Assembly (NCBI GenBank): GCA_017403155.1
Contig: JAFQOP010000007.1
Location: 53,889-117,888 of the forward strand
DNA length: 64,000 nucleotides
Source: Clostridia bacterium
GTDB lineage: Bacteria; Bacillota; Clostridia; Oscillospirales; CAG-272
Direction of reading: 5' to 3'
How positions within the stretch are numbered: the first letter of the stretch is position 1; each line of letters opens with the position of its first letter. The notes below the pieces were generated by a model. That model did no database searches and was not told the DNA's origin. It saw only the letters and a program-made list of their open reading frames with translations. Shown here in pieces: positions 17,165-25,205 of this stretch. A program made the position numbers and the translations under genes.

Positions 17165-18607
17165 ATGAAAAGACAGTCAGGAATTCTTCTGCACGTATCC
17201 TCTCTGCCGTCCGATTACGGAATCGGCAGCTTTGGCAGAGGGGCATACGAGCTCGTTGACCTGCTCGCGGAGAGCGGCTTTAGCATATGGCAGGTGCTGC
17301 CATTCTGTGTGACTGACGAATATCATTCGCCATACAAGTCGCGTGCCTCCCTGGGCGTCAATCCATACTTTATCGACCTCGACCTTCTCGCGGAGGAGGG
17401 GCTTCTCACAGAGCGCGAGCTTCAGGGTGCAAGACAGCATTCGCCCTACCTCGCAGAGTACGGCCGCCTCGAGCGCGAGAGGCTTCCGCTTCTTGCAAAG
17501 GCGGCAGCCCGTGTAAAGAAATCGCAGAAAAAGAAGGCAGAGGTGATATCCTTTGTTGACTCCCACGCTCCCCTTGGACGCGCGTGCGAGTTCCTTGCCC
17601 TCTCCTGTGAGAACGGCGCAGAGCCGTGGCAGAGTTGGAGGACGCACACCCCCGACCCCGACACCCTCTTTCTCTGGCAGTTTATCCACTATGAGTTCTA
17701 CCGCCAGTGGCACGCGCTGAAGAGCTATGCCAATGAAAAGGGGATAAGTATAATAGGCGACCTGCCTATGTATGTCGACCTCGACAGTGCCGACGTCTAT
17801 TTCGCTCCTCACCTCTTCTGCCTTGACGGGGAGGGCTATCCCACCGCAGTTGCCGGTGTGCCACCCGATGCCTTTGCAGCCGACGGACAGCTGTGGAGAA
17901 ATCCGCTCTACAATTATACGGAAATGGCGCGCGACGGCTTTGCCTTCTGGCGCGAGAGACTCGGGGTTATGCTCGAGCTTTTCGACGGAGTGCGCATCGA
18001 CCACTTCCGTGCCTTTGAGAGCTATTGGAGTGTTCCCGTCGGTGCCGCAAGCGCCAGAGAGGGGCACTGGGTTGACGGACCTCGTGAGCCACTCATAGAC
18101 GTCATTCGTGAGGTCGCCTCGGGCAAGCTCATTATTGCCGAGGACCTCGGTGTTATCACCGACGAGGTAAAGGAGCTTGTCAGGTATAGCGGCTTCCCGG
18201 GAATGCGTGTTTTGCAATTCGGCTTTGCCGAGGGATGCGACAATCCGCATCTTCCGCATAACTACAACGAGCATACCGTTGCCTACACGGGCACACATGA
18301 CAACAATACCGCTCTCGGATATCTTTTTGAGATAAGCGACTGGGAGCGGCGACGCCTGCTCGAATACTGTGCGGGCGGAAACCCCGACGGCGCACACGCT
18401 GTGCGCGAGATGGTAAAGACCGTTCTCCGCTCGAGCGCCGCCACGGCAATTTTTCCGATTCAAGATATTCTCGGCTACGGCGGGGACACCAGGATGAACA
18501 CTCCGGGTGTTGCCACGGGCAATTGGGAATACCGAGTCACGCGAGAGCAGCTATCAGCAATTGACCGCAAATACTGGAAAGAGCAGAATGCTCTTTTCGC
18601 TAGATAA
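17165..18607 (+). CDS. malQ: 4-alpha-glucanotransferase (amylomaltase, GH77)
   Basis: The start is set at the ATG at 17165 (MKRQSGILLHVSSLPSDYGI), the usual MalQ N terminus, rather than the longer frame. The protein has 480 residues. GH77 signatures are VRIDHFRAFESYW (nucleophile Asp), LIIAEDLG (acid-base Glu) and YTGTHDNNT (third acidic residue). It moves alpha-1,4-glucan segments between maltodextrins in cytoplasmic starch or glycogen turnover. It is followed 22 bases later by the heparinase-like gene, probably in one operon. No clear promoter was seen in the 72 bases before it. Confidence 0.93.
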   Translation: MKRQSGILLHVSSLPSDYGIGSFGRGAYELVDLLAESGFSIWQVLPFCVTDEYHSPYKSRASLGVNPYFIDLDLLAEEGLLTERELQGARQHSPYLAEYGRLERERLPLLAKAAARVKKSQKKKAEVISFVDSHAPLGRACEFLALSCENGAEPWQSWRTHTPDPDTLFLWQFIHYEFYRQWHALKSYANEKGISIIGDLPMYVDLDSADVYFAPHLFCLDGEGYPTAVAGVPPDAFAADGQLWRNPLYNYTEMARDGFAFWRERLGVMLELFDGVRIDHFRAFESYWSVPVGAASAREGHWVDGPREPLIDVIREVASGKLIIAEDLGVITDEVKELVRYSGFPGMRVLQFGFAEGCDNPHLPHNYNEHTVAYTGTHDNNTALGYLFEISDWERRRLLEYCAGGNPDGAHAVREMVKTVLRSSAATAIFPIQDILGYGGDTRMNTPGVATGNWEYRVTREQLSAIDRKYWKEQNALFAR

Positions 18608-18628
18608 GAAAACCGGAGGACAAAAAAT

Positions 18629-20311
18629 ATGGGAAAACCTTTTCAGGCGTTTTGTGACGAAAAGTGGGAGCAGGTTCGCTCGCACCCCTACTTTGCCGAA
18701 TACAGGGAAAACGTATTCAAGAAAGCGGCATATTATATCGAGAACGACCCACCCGTGTTAAAATTCTCGCTCTTGCACAGATATGTTCAGGACGGCAACC
18801 GCGAGCTTTATGAGGCGAGGTATGAGAACTATTTTGCCCGTATGCAGTGCTTTTTTGCCGCCTATATGATATCGGGGGACGAGGCGTACCTTGAGCCTCT
18901 TTCCGACATAATATGGAATATCTGCGATATGGAGTCGTGGTCGATTCCCGCCCACGTAGCAGAGCATCTTTCTATCTCCGAGCGTCGCTCCAACCTTGAC
19001 CTTTGCTCGACTATTGCGGGCTTCCGTCTTTCCGAGATTATTTACTTTATCGGAGATAAGCTCCCCGAGCTTATCGTAAAGCGCGCCAAGGCGGAGATAA
19101 GATACAGAGTTATAGATTCTTACGCCCGTGCCACCACCAAGAGATATTGGTGGCTCATTGCTGAAAGCAACTGGTCTGCCGTGTGCATCGCGGCTGTTCT
19201 CGGCACCTACATTTACGCCGCCGAGAAGCATGAGATTGACGCTCAGCTCCCGAGAATGATAGAGTCCGCAGAGGCATATCTTCGCGGCTTTGCCGACGAC
19301 GGCTGCTGCTCCGAGGGCTACGGCTATTGGAACTACGGCTTCTCCTATTTCTGCATTTTTGCAGAGATGCTCCGCGAATATACCGATGGCAAAATCGACT
19401 ATTTCAAGCGCCCTAAGGTAGTGCGTATCGCTCATTTTCAGGAGTCCATCCCCCTGAATGAGAAGCAGTGCGTCAGCTTTGCCGACGGTGCTCTTGAATT
19501 CACCCCCTTGAGCTGGCTCTCTCACTTCCTGAAGGGAAAGTATCCCGACCTGCGCATTCCTGCGCTAAAGGCTATCGGGGCGGGAGACCTTGTGGTGCAC
19601 AGCCTTCTTTATCAGAACCCCGATATGTATGAGTCCAGCCTTGATGCGACCGAGCCCGTTAGCTTCTGCTTTGAGAATGCGCAGTGGTTCATATACCGCA
19701 ACGCGGCATATTCTCTCGGCTGCAAGGCGGGACATAATAAAGAGCAGCACAATCATAACGACGTCGGCTCCTTCCTCATCTCCAAAAACGGAGAGGTAAC
19801 CTTCTGTGACCCCGGTGTCGGGCAGTATACCAGACAGTATTTTTCCCCCGAGCGCTATGAGCTGTTCCTCTGCTCCTCGCGCGGTCACTCCGTTCCTATT
19901 ATCAACGGCACCCTCCAGGATACCATAGGTGATATGGCAACCCTTTACGAGCACACCGATACCTCCTATTGCTTCTCGATGGAAAAGGTCTATCGCGTGG
20001 AGAGCCTCAAGTCTCTCCGTCGGGATTTTCTCTGCGAGGAGGACGGTGTATCCCTCACTGATACATATGAGTTCACCGAAATGCCAACCTCCGTCGTCGA
20101 GCGCTTCGTCTCGCTGAGGCCGATAACCGAGTCCGACGGCAGAATACTCTGCGGAGATAGCGTAATGCTCTACGATGCCGATGCCTTCACCGTTAGCTTT
20201 GGCAGTGAAGAGGTCGAGCGCAAGCAGGGAAAGACGGGCACCGTCTACTACGTTGACCTCACGGTCAAGAGCCCTCAAAAGAATATGAGGTTCAACTTCA
20301 GGTTCATTTAA
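18629..20311 (+). CDS. Heparinase II/III-like protein, cytoplasmic
   Basis: A 560-residue protein with the alpha-toroid plus beta-sandwich layout of heparinase II/III-like polysaccharide lyases. The N-terminal helical region carries ESNWSAVC (about 179-186) and EGYGYWNYGFSYF (229-241), and the second domain carries HNHNDVGSF (374-382), where family members place catalytic His and Tyr residues. There is no signal peptide or lipobox, so it would act on imported uronic-acid oligosaccharides, or have a different role. It starts behind CGGAGG, 22 bases after malQ, and ends at a terminator. Lyase activity is inferred from family motifs only; no sulfatase or unsaturated glucuronyl hydrolase lies nearby. 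Confidence 0.7.
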   Translation: MGKPFQAFCDEKWEQVRSHPYFAEYRENVFKKAAYYIENDPPVLKFSLLHRYVQDGNRELYEARYENYFARMQCFFAAYMISGDEAYLEPLSDIIWNICDMESWSIPAHVAEHLSISERRSNLDLCSTIAGFRLSEIIYFIGDKLPELIVKRAKAEIRYRVIDSYARATTKRYWWLIAESNWSAVCIAAVLGTYIYAAEKHEIDAQLPRMIESAEAYLRGFADDGCCSEGYGYWNYGFSYFCIFAEMLREYTDGKIDYFKRPKVVRIAHFQESIPLNEKQCVSFADGALEFTPLSWLSHFLKGKYPDLRIPALKAIGAGDLVVHSLLYQNPDMYESSLDATEPVSFCFENAQWFIYRNAAYSLGCKAGHNKEQHNHNDVGSFLISKNGEVTFCDPGVGQYTRQYFSPERYELFLCSSRGHSVPIINGTLQDTIGDMATLYEHTDTSYCFSMEKVYRVESLKSLRRDFLCEEDGVSLTDTYEFTEMPTSVVERFVSLRPITESDGRILCGDSVMLYDADAFTVSFGSEEVERKQGKTGTVYYVDLTVKSPQKNMRFNFRFI

Positions 20312-20313
20312 CA

Positions 20314-20340
20314 AAAAAAGCGCCCGCACGGGCGCTTTTT
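20314..20340 (+). terminator. Terminator of the malQ operon
   Basis: AAAAGCGCCCG and a matching GGGCGCTTTTT around a CAC loop, directly after the stop codon. Confidence 0.85.
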
Positions 20341-20413
20341 CTTATATTCATACCTCGAAGAATAAAAATATTTAAAAAGTTTTATAAAAGTTAACACAAG
20401 CGAACAAATTTAT

Positions 20414-20435
20414 GGTATACTAGATACAGTATACC
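20414..20435. promoter_or_regulatory. Perfect palindrome over an extended -10 box
   Basis: GGTATACT, six bases, then AGTATACC is a perfect inverted repeat. Its left arm contains TATACT with an upstream TG, an extended -10 hexamer; TTAACA at 20391-20396 could be the -35 box with a long 19-base spacer. A dimeric regulator at this site would control the five-gene operon that follows. The regulator is not identified. Confidence 0.5.
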
Positions 20436-20466
20436 CATTTTTGGGTAGTAATTGAAGGAGTTTTCG

Positions 20467-21336
20467 GTGTTTGGTTACGTAAAGCCTGTGCCAAGTGAGC
20501 TGCTCGTTAAGGAATACGAGTTCTATAAGGCAACCTACTGCGGCATCTGCCGCGCCATGAAAAAGCATACGGGCACCCTCTCAAACGTCACTCTGTCTTA
20601 TGACAGTGTTTTTCTCGCTTTGGCGAGGATGATATTCGTTCCCGACAGTGACATAGGAGCAAGGAAAAGGCGCTGTATCGCTCACCCCTTGAAGCGCAGA
20701 CCGATGCTGAATTCCAACGATGCTCTTGTATATACAGCGCGCGTTTTCGCCATCCTCTCATACTACAAGATGCGCGATGACGTTGCTGACGAGGGTGTCA
20801 TGAAGAAAATCCTGATAACACCCGTGCGTCCCATTCTCCGCCACGGCAGCAAAAAGGCAGGGATGTGCGAGCTTGCCACCCTGATACGGGATAAGCTAGC
20901 CGCGATAGGTGACCTTGAGAGGGCGCGGTGCGAGAGCCCCGACGAGGTCGCGGCACTCTTTGGTGAGCTGCTCGGCGAGGTGTTTGCCTTCGGGCTTTCG
21001 GGCTCTGACAGACTCGTTATGTATGAGTGCGGCTACCACCTCGGCAAGTTCATATACTGTGCCGACGCGGCAGAGGACTATGAGTCGGACCGCAAGGCAG
21101 GGAAGTACAATCCCTACGTTATAATGTACGGCGGCGAGCCCCTCACGCGCGAGAACAGACAGACTGTGAAATGCGCCCTTATCCTCGAGTGCAAGGGGAT
21201 TGAGGCGGCGGTGAAGCTCATGCCCTTCGGAAACCGTCATACCATAGAGAACATAATCAGAAATATTATATATCTCGGTCTTACCTCGCGCATATCCTTT
21301 CTTGACGGGACCGATGAAACAGACAAAAAGGACTAA
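20467..21336 (+). CDS. DUF5685-family protein
   Basis: The start is the GTG at 20467, six bases after AGGAG, giving MFGYVKPVPSELLVKEYE, the N terminus I expect for this family; the TTG further upstream contains the ribosome site itself. The 289-residue product has YKATYCGICRAMKK near residue 25, a CxxC pair that may bind metal, and long helices, one of which (ADAAEDYESDRKAGKYNPY) carries a D-x(3)-D-like acidic cluster reminiscent of helical prenyl-synthase folds. Function unknown. The next gene, 15 bases on, encodes a J-domain protein, suggesting a chaperone-linked pathway. Confidence 0.75.
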   Translation: MFGYVKPVPSELLVKEYEFYKATYCGICRAMKKHTGTLSNVTLSYDSVFLALARMIFVPDSDIGARKRRCIAHPLKRRPMLNSNDALVYTARVFAILSYYKMRDDVADEGVMKKILITPVRPILRHGSKKAGMCELATLIRDKLAAIGDLERARCESPDEVAALFGELLGEVFAFGLSGSDRLVMYECGYHLGKFIYCADAAEDYESDRKAGKYNPYVIMYGGEPLTRENRQTVKCALILECKGIEAAVKLMPFGNRHTIENIIRNIIYLGLTSRISFLDGTDETDKKD

Positions 21337-21351
21337 AAGGAGAAAAAAGAA

Positions 21352-21987
21352 GTGAAGGATCCGTATTCTATACTCGGCGTCTCAAAAGACGCAACCGACG
21401 AGGAGGTTAAGAGCGCATACCACGACCTTGCACGCAAATACCATCCCGACAACTACGATGAAACAAACCCCCTCAAGGACCTCGCCAAGGAAAAAATGCA
21501 ACAGGTCAACGAGGCATACGATATGATATGTGAGGAGCGCAAGAAAAAGAAGAGCGGTGAGGGTGAGAGAAAGCAGAGCGGAGGCAGCGGCGACGGCTTC
21601 TATTACAGAGTCAGAACCCTTATCAACGACCGCAACTTCAAGGCGGCGGAGGTTGAGCTCTCGGGCGTGCCCGTCGCAGAGCGCACCGCCGAATGGCACT
21701 ATCTTGCCAGCGTGCTTCTTATGCACAGAAACAGAGTGAACGATGCTATGCGCGAGCTCGAGATTGCCTGCAACATGGACCCCGGAAACGAGGAATATCA
21801 GCGCGCCAAGGAGATGTTCAACAATACCGCAGGCGGCTACTCGGGTGCATATTATTCCGCACCCGGATACGACAGCTCTCGCGCCCGCCGCTCATCTACC
21901 GACGACGCGTGCAACTGCTGCGCCAATCTTGTGTGCCTTGACTGCCTTTGTGAGTGCCTCGGCGGAGACCTTATCCGCTGTATATGA
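21352..21987 (+). CDS. J-domain protein with cysteine-rich C terminus
   Basis: A 211-residue protein starting at a GTG with AAGGAG nine bases upstream. Residues 3-60 form a J domain with the HPD tripeptide at 31-33, so it should stimulate a DnaK-type ATPase. About residues 80-150 form helical pairs like TPR units. The last 25 residues hold eight cysteines (starting CNCC, ending IRC), unlike the zinc-finger CxxCxGxG repeats of true DnaJ. The tail could bind metal or be a membrane-associated or lipidated anchor. It sits between DUF5685 and a membrane protein, overlapping the latter by four bases. Confidence 0.85.
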   Translation: MKDPYSILGVSKDATDEEVKSAYHDLARKYHPDNYDETNPLKDLAKEKMQQVNEAYDMICEERKKKKSGEGERKQSGGSGDGFYYRVRTLINDRNFKAAEVELSGVPVAERTAEWHYLASVLLMHRNRVNDAMRELEIACNMDPGNEEYQRAKEMFNNTAGGYSGAYYSAPGYDSSRARRSSTDDACNCCANLVCLDCLCECLGGDLIRCI

Positions 21988-22532
21988 AAAGCACAAAAAA
22001 GCTGACCCTCTCTGCGGCGGCGGTAGCAATTACCGCAGTGCTCCTGATGCTCTCGTCCGTGCTCGGACTTATGGAGCTGTGCGTTGGAGCACTTGCCTCG
22101 CTCGTGGTCGTGCTTATTTACATTGAGGTTGGCGGTGTATATCCGTGGCTTGTGTGGGCGGTCACCTCAACCCTCTCGATTCTACTCCTTCCCACAAAGA
22201 CTATGGGAGTGCTGTACCTTATGCTCTTCGGTCTTTATCCGATGCTGAAGGCGTATATCGAGAAATTAAGAAGCCGCTCGCTCTGGGTAGTTATAAAATT
22301 CGTGTACGTAACGGCGGTGATAGCTGCGTTCATTGCGCTCACCGAGCTTGTGCTTGGCGTTCCATTTTTTGAAGAAATGCCAACCCTCTCCCCCCTCGTT
22401 CAGAATCTTGTCAAGGGTGGGATAATACTGCTTTGCTACGTGGCATTCTTTGCATATGATATGTTTATAACCGTGCTTGTGCGGCTTTACTACCAAAAAT
22501 TCAGAGATAAATTCAAAAGAATCTTCAAATAA
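21984..22532 (+). CDS. Polytopic membrane protein of unknown function
   Basis: The start is the ATG at 21984, overlapping the upstream TGA as ATGA, a clear sign of translational coupling. The 182-residue product has about five or six hydrophobic helices starting right after KSTKKLTLSA and a basic C-terminal tail (YYQKFRDKFKRIFK). The size and helix spacing recall substrate-binding S components of ECF transporters, but no diagnostic motif is seen. It completes a three-gene set with DUF5685 and the J-domain protein; rimO follows 24 bases later. Confidence 0.65.
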   Translation: MKSTKKLTLSAAAVAITAVLLMLSSVLGLMELCVGALASLVVVLIYIEVGGVYPWLVWAVTSTLSILLLPTKTMGVLYLMLFGLYPMLKAYIEKLRSRSLWVVIKFVYVTAVIAAFIALTELVLGVPFFEEMPTLSPLVQNLVKGGIILLCYVAFFAYDMFITVLVRLYYQKFRDKFKRIFK

Positions 22533-22556
22533 GAAAAGACTTATAAGGAAAGACTT

Positions 22557-23882
22557 ATGACAAAGGTCGGATTTATATCCCTCGGCTGCTCGAAGAATCT
22601 TGTAGACACCGAGGTAATGCTGAAGAAGCTCTATGACGAGGGCTTTGAGATAACTCCCAACGAGGAGGAGGCAGAAATCGTTATTGTAAACACCTGCGGA
22701 TTCATCGAGAGCGCAAAGCGGGAGTCAATAGACAACATTCTCGATATCGCGTGGCTGAAGCAAAACGGCAAGTGTCGCCACATTATTGCCACCGGATGTC
22801 TTGTTGAGAGATACCGCGAGGAGGTAATGCGCGAGCTGCCCGAGCTCGACGCCATAATCGGTGTCGGCTCTCTTTGCGACATTGCAGATGCCTGCCGTGC
22901 GGTAATGAGAGGAGAAAAATATACCTCCTTCCGCGACAAGGAGACCTGTCCGCTTGGTGGGGAGCGCATTCTAACCACCGAGCCGCACACAGCATATATC
23001 AAGGTTGCAGAGGGCTGTGACAATCTGTGCACCTATTGCGCTATCCCCCTCATCCGCGGCAAGATGCGCAGCCGAACCGTCGAGGATATAGTCAAGGAGG
23101 CAAAGGACCTCGAGTCCCTCGGAGTGAAGGAGATAAATCTCATAGCTCAGGATACCTCTCGCTACGGACTCGATATCTACGGCGAGTACGCACTCCCGAG
23201 GCTTGTGCGCGCAATATGCGCCGAGACGAGCATCCCCTGGATACGCCTGCTCTATTGCTACCCCGATAAGATAACGGACGAGCTGATAGAGGAGCTCAGA
23301 ACCAACGACCGTCTTGTCAAGTACATAGATATTCCGATACAGCATATATCCGACCCCGTGTTAAAAAGAATGAACCGTCACGGTGGCTCTGAGCTTATTC
23401 GCAGCACCGTAAAGCGGCTGAGAGACAGAGTCCCGGGCATTGTGCTCCGTACCACTGCAATGGTTGGCTTCCCCGGTGAGACCGAGGAGGACTTTGAGTG
23501 CCTTTGCGAGTTTGTGAAGGAGGCGCGCTTTGAGCGCTTTGGTGCCTTTACCTACTCGGCAGAGGAGGGCACAGCTGCCTACACCCTCGACGGTGCTGTC
23601 GACGAGCAGGTGAAGCAGGACAGATACGATATTCTGATGCGCGACCAGCTAACCGTTACCGAGGAGCTGAACGAGGCAAAAATCGGTAAGACGCTCACCG
23701 TCCTCTGCGACGGCTACGACACAGTAGCTGAAATACACTATGGCAGAAGCTATGCCGATGCTCCCGACGTAGACGGCAGAGTCTATTTCAAGGCAAAGGG
23801 GCGCATTGCCCCCGGCTCCTTCGTCAAGGTCAGAATCACCGAGGCGCTCGACTATGACCTCGTCGGCAACGCAATAGGCTAG
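22557..23882 (+). CDS. rimO: Ribosomal protein S12 methylthiotransferase
   Basis: A 441-residue radical-SAM methylthiotransferase. The N-terminal UPF0004 domain carries cysteines in SLGCSKN, VNTCGF and ATGCLVE. The radical-SAM cluster is CDNLCTYCAIP, followed by IRGKMRSR. The C-terminal TRAM domain ends the protein. GFISLGCSKNLVDTE and the SAEEGTAAYTL segment favour RimO over MiaB. It methylthiolates the conserved Asp of S12. It lies inside the operon that starts with DUF5685. Confidence 0.92.
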   Translation: MTKVGFISLGCSKNLVDTEVMLKKLYDEGFEITPNEEEAEIVIVNTCGFIESAKRESIDNILDIAWLKQNGKCRHIIATGCLVERYREEVMRELPELDAIIGVGSLCDIADACRAVMRGEKYTSFRDKETCPLGGERILTTEPHTAYIKVAEGCDNLCTYCAIPLIRGKMRSRTVEDIVKEAKDLESLGVKEINLIAQDTSRYGLDIYGEYALPRLVRAICAETSIPWIRLLYCYPDKITDELIEELRTNDRLVKYIDIPIQHISDPVLKRMNRHGGSELIRSTVKRLRDRVPGIVLRTTAMVGFPGETEEDFECLCEFVKEARFERFGAFTYSAEEGTAAYTLDGAVDEQVKQDRYDILMRDQLTVTEELNEAKIGKTLTVLCDGYDTVAEIHYGRSYADAPDVDGRVYFKAKGRIAPGSFVKVRITEALDYDLVGNAIG

Positions 23883-23895
23883 AAAGGATATGACA

Positions 23896-24522
23896 ATGAA
23901 TAAAACGGCAATGAATATTCCTAACATACTTTCTCTCGTTCGCGTGCTTTTGGTGCCCGCGTTCGTCGCCACCCTCCTCTTTATGAGGGACGCGGGGGTA
24001 TGGGGCATCATAGTCCCCACCGTTATCTACGCGCTGACCGCCCTTACCGATATGCTCGACGGCAAGATAGCAAGAAAGTACGGGCTTGTCACCGACTTCG
24101 GCAAGTTTATCGACCCCCTCGCAGATAAGTTTATGGTAATCTCCTCGCAGATTGCGATGCTCGTCTGGATGCTCCTGCTCGGTCAGTACACCCTTGCGCT
24201 TGTGTTCGTATGGGTCGTGCTCATCATCCTTCTTCGCGAGCTTGGTGTAACAAGTCTGCGCCTCGTTGTGGCAGGCAAGTCGGGTATCGTCGTAGCGGCA
24301 TCCATGCTCGGTAAGATAAAGACCGTCTCCCAGATGGCTGGCACCGTCCTTATCCTCCTCGAGCCGATTTTTGCCCTCTTCCCCGATGTCTCCTTCTGCT
24401 CCTTTATGTGGCAGTATCATATCATCGCCTACGTGATGATGGCAATAATGGCATTCACCACCCTCTTCTCGGGCATAGACTACCTTAAGGCATACCTGCC
24501 CTATATCGATACCAACAAATAA
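23896..24522 (+). CDS. pgsA: CDP-diacylglycerol-glycerol-3-phosphate 3-phosphatidyltransferase
   Basis: The start at 23896 is preferred over the ATG at 23890, because AAAGGA then lies seven bases upstream. The 208-residue membrane protein has the CDP-alcohol phosphotransferase signature: DMLDGKIARKYG, followed by DFGKFIDPLADK. It makes phosphatidylglycerol phosphate, the committed step to anionic phospholipids. It is the last gene of the DUF5685 operon and ends before a bidirectional terminator. Confidence 0.92.
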   Translation: MNKTAMNIPNILSLVRVLLVPAFVATLLFMRDAGVWGIIVPTVIYALTALTDMLDGKIARKYGLVTDFGKFIDPLADKFMVISSQIAMLVWMLLLGQYTLALVFVWVVLIILLRELGVTSLRLVVAGKSGIVVAASMLGKIKTVSQMAGTVLILLEPIFALFPDVSFCSFMWQYHIIAYVMMAIMAFTTLFSGIDYLKAYLPYIDTNK

Positions 24523-24540
24523 AAGGGTATTTCTCCCATA

Positions 24541-24567
24541 AAAAAGCACCCCGCAGGGTGCTTTTTT
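24541..24567. terminator. Bidirectional terminator, left border of the first AbrB/XRE module
   Basis: AAAAAGCACCC, loop CGCA, GGGTGCTTTTT. It serves pgsA on the plus strand and the AbrB gene on the minus strand. A nearly identical hairpin lies at 25149-25174 on the other side of the module. Confidence 0.85.
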
Positions 24568-24580
24568 ATTATAGAGACTT

Positions 24581-24763
24581 TCATTTGCCGTCATCTTCAT
24601 CATTCAGCTTGACTAGAATATAGGACGGATTTTTAATCAGAATGCCGTAAGGTGTGGCAACTAGCGTTGCGTTTTTCTGTAGATTGTATAGCTTTCTCAA
24701 ACTCTTGGGCAAATAAATCCGCCCTAAACTGTCAATCTCTTTTTCAATACCGATTTCGTTCAT
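24581..24763 (-). CDS. AbrB/SpoVT-type transcriptional regulator
   Basis: The start is the ATG at 24763 behind GGGAGAG; a longer frame would contain the operator region. The 60-residue protein is essentially one swapped-hairpin DNA-binding domain: EKEIDSLGRIYLPKSLRKLY matches the D-x-x-GR-(I/V)-x-(I/L)-P-K core. Such proteins are transition-state regulators or antitoxins; no toxin gene is present. It diverges from an XRE gene, and the same pairing occurs again at 41217-41752. Confidence 0.85.
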   Translation of the reverse strand: MNEIGIEKEIDSLGRIYLPKSLRKLYNLQKNATLVATPYGILIKNPSYILVKLNDEDDGK

Positions 24764-24793
24764 TATACTGCTCTCCCGAAAAAACTTTTTACT

Positions 24794-24810
24794 TGTCCTA
24801 TGATAGGACA
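24794..24810. promoter_or_regulatory. Perfect 17-bp palindrome, probable operator
   Basis: TGTCCTAT-G-ATAGGACA. The 10-mer TTGTCCTATG at its left side (24793-24802) recurs at 24842-24851, next to the -35 box of the leftward promoter. Both sites probably bind the adjacent XRE or AbrB protein. Confidence 0.6.
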
Positions 24811-24826
24811 TAAATTCCTTGAAGAT

Positions 24827-24855
24827 AGTATATCATAATAATTGTCCTATGTCAA
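24827..24855 (-). promoter_or_regulatory. Promoter of the AbrB gene
   Basis: On the minus strand TTGACA (24850-24855), a 17-base spacer, TATACT (24827-24832). The promoter lies between the two TTGTCCTATG sites. The -10 region shares TATACTATCT with the AbrB promoter at 41500-41528. Confidence 0.8.
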
Positions 24856-24879
24856 GACAAAAAATGAGGGAGAATTACT

Positions 24880-25119
24880 ATGGCACGTATCATTGACGGA
24901 GAGCGTAAAAATCTGATAGGGGATAATCTCAAGAGGATTAGATCCCGGATGAAAATAAGCCAGCAGGCGCTTTCAAACAAGCTCGAGCTTCTCGGCGTGT
25001 ACGTGTGCCGAGGCTCCGTGTCCCGAATTGAGGACTTTTCCCGCACGGTAACCGACATTGAGCTATATGCAATAGCCGAGGTGTTGGGCGTTAGTGTCAC
25101 CGATCTGTTTGGGGCATAA
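24880..25119 (+). CDS. XRE-family HTH regulator
   Basis: A 79-residue single-domain protein: NLKRIRSRMKISQQALSNKL begins the helix-turn-helix, RGSVSRIED is the recognition helix, and AIAEVLGVSVTDLF closes the fold. GGGAGA precedes the ATG. It diverges from the AbrB gene and probably binds the palindrome at 24794-24810. There is no effector or cleavage domain. Possible roles are a cryptic-element repressor or a small host switch. Confidence 0.85.
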   Translation: MARIIDGERKNLIGDNLKRIRSRMKISQQALSNKLELLGVYVCRGSVSRIEDFSRTVTDIELYAIAEVLGVSVTDLFGA

Positions 25120-25148
25120 TTTTATAATCTGAATAATTTCTTCCGTAA

Positions 25149-25174
25149 AAAAAGCACCCCGAAGGGTGCTTTTT
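25149..25174. terminator. Bidirectional terminator, right border of the first AbrB/XRE module
   Basis: AAAAAGCACCC, loop CGAA, GGGTGCTTTTT. It ends the XRE gene and also tpiA on the opposite strand. Confidence 0.85.
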
Positions 25175-25205
25175 CTTGTAGGGGAGGGGTCGCCCCTTCC
25201 GCTTT

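Noticed and set aside
24581-25119. Toxin-antitoxin pair
   Set aside because: Both products are DNA-binding regulators; neither resembles a toxin.
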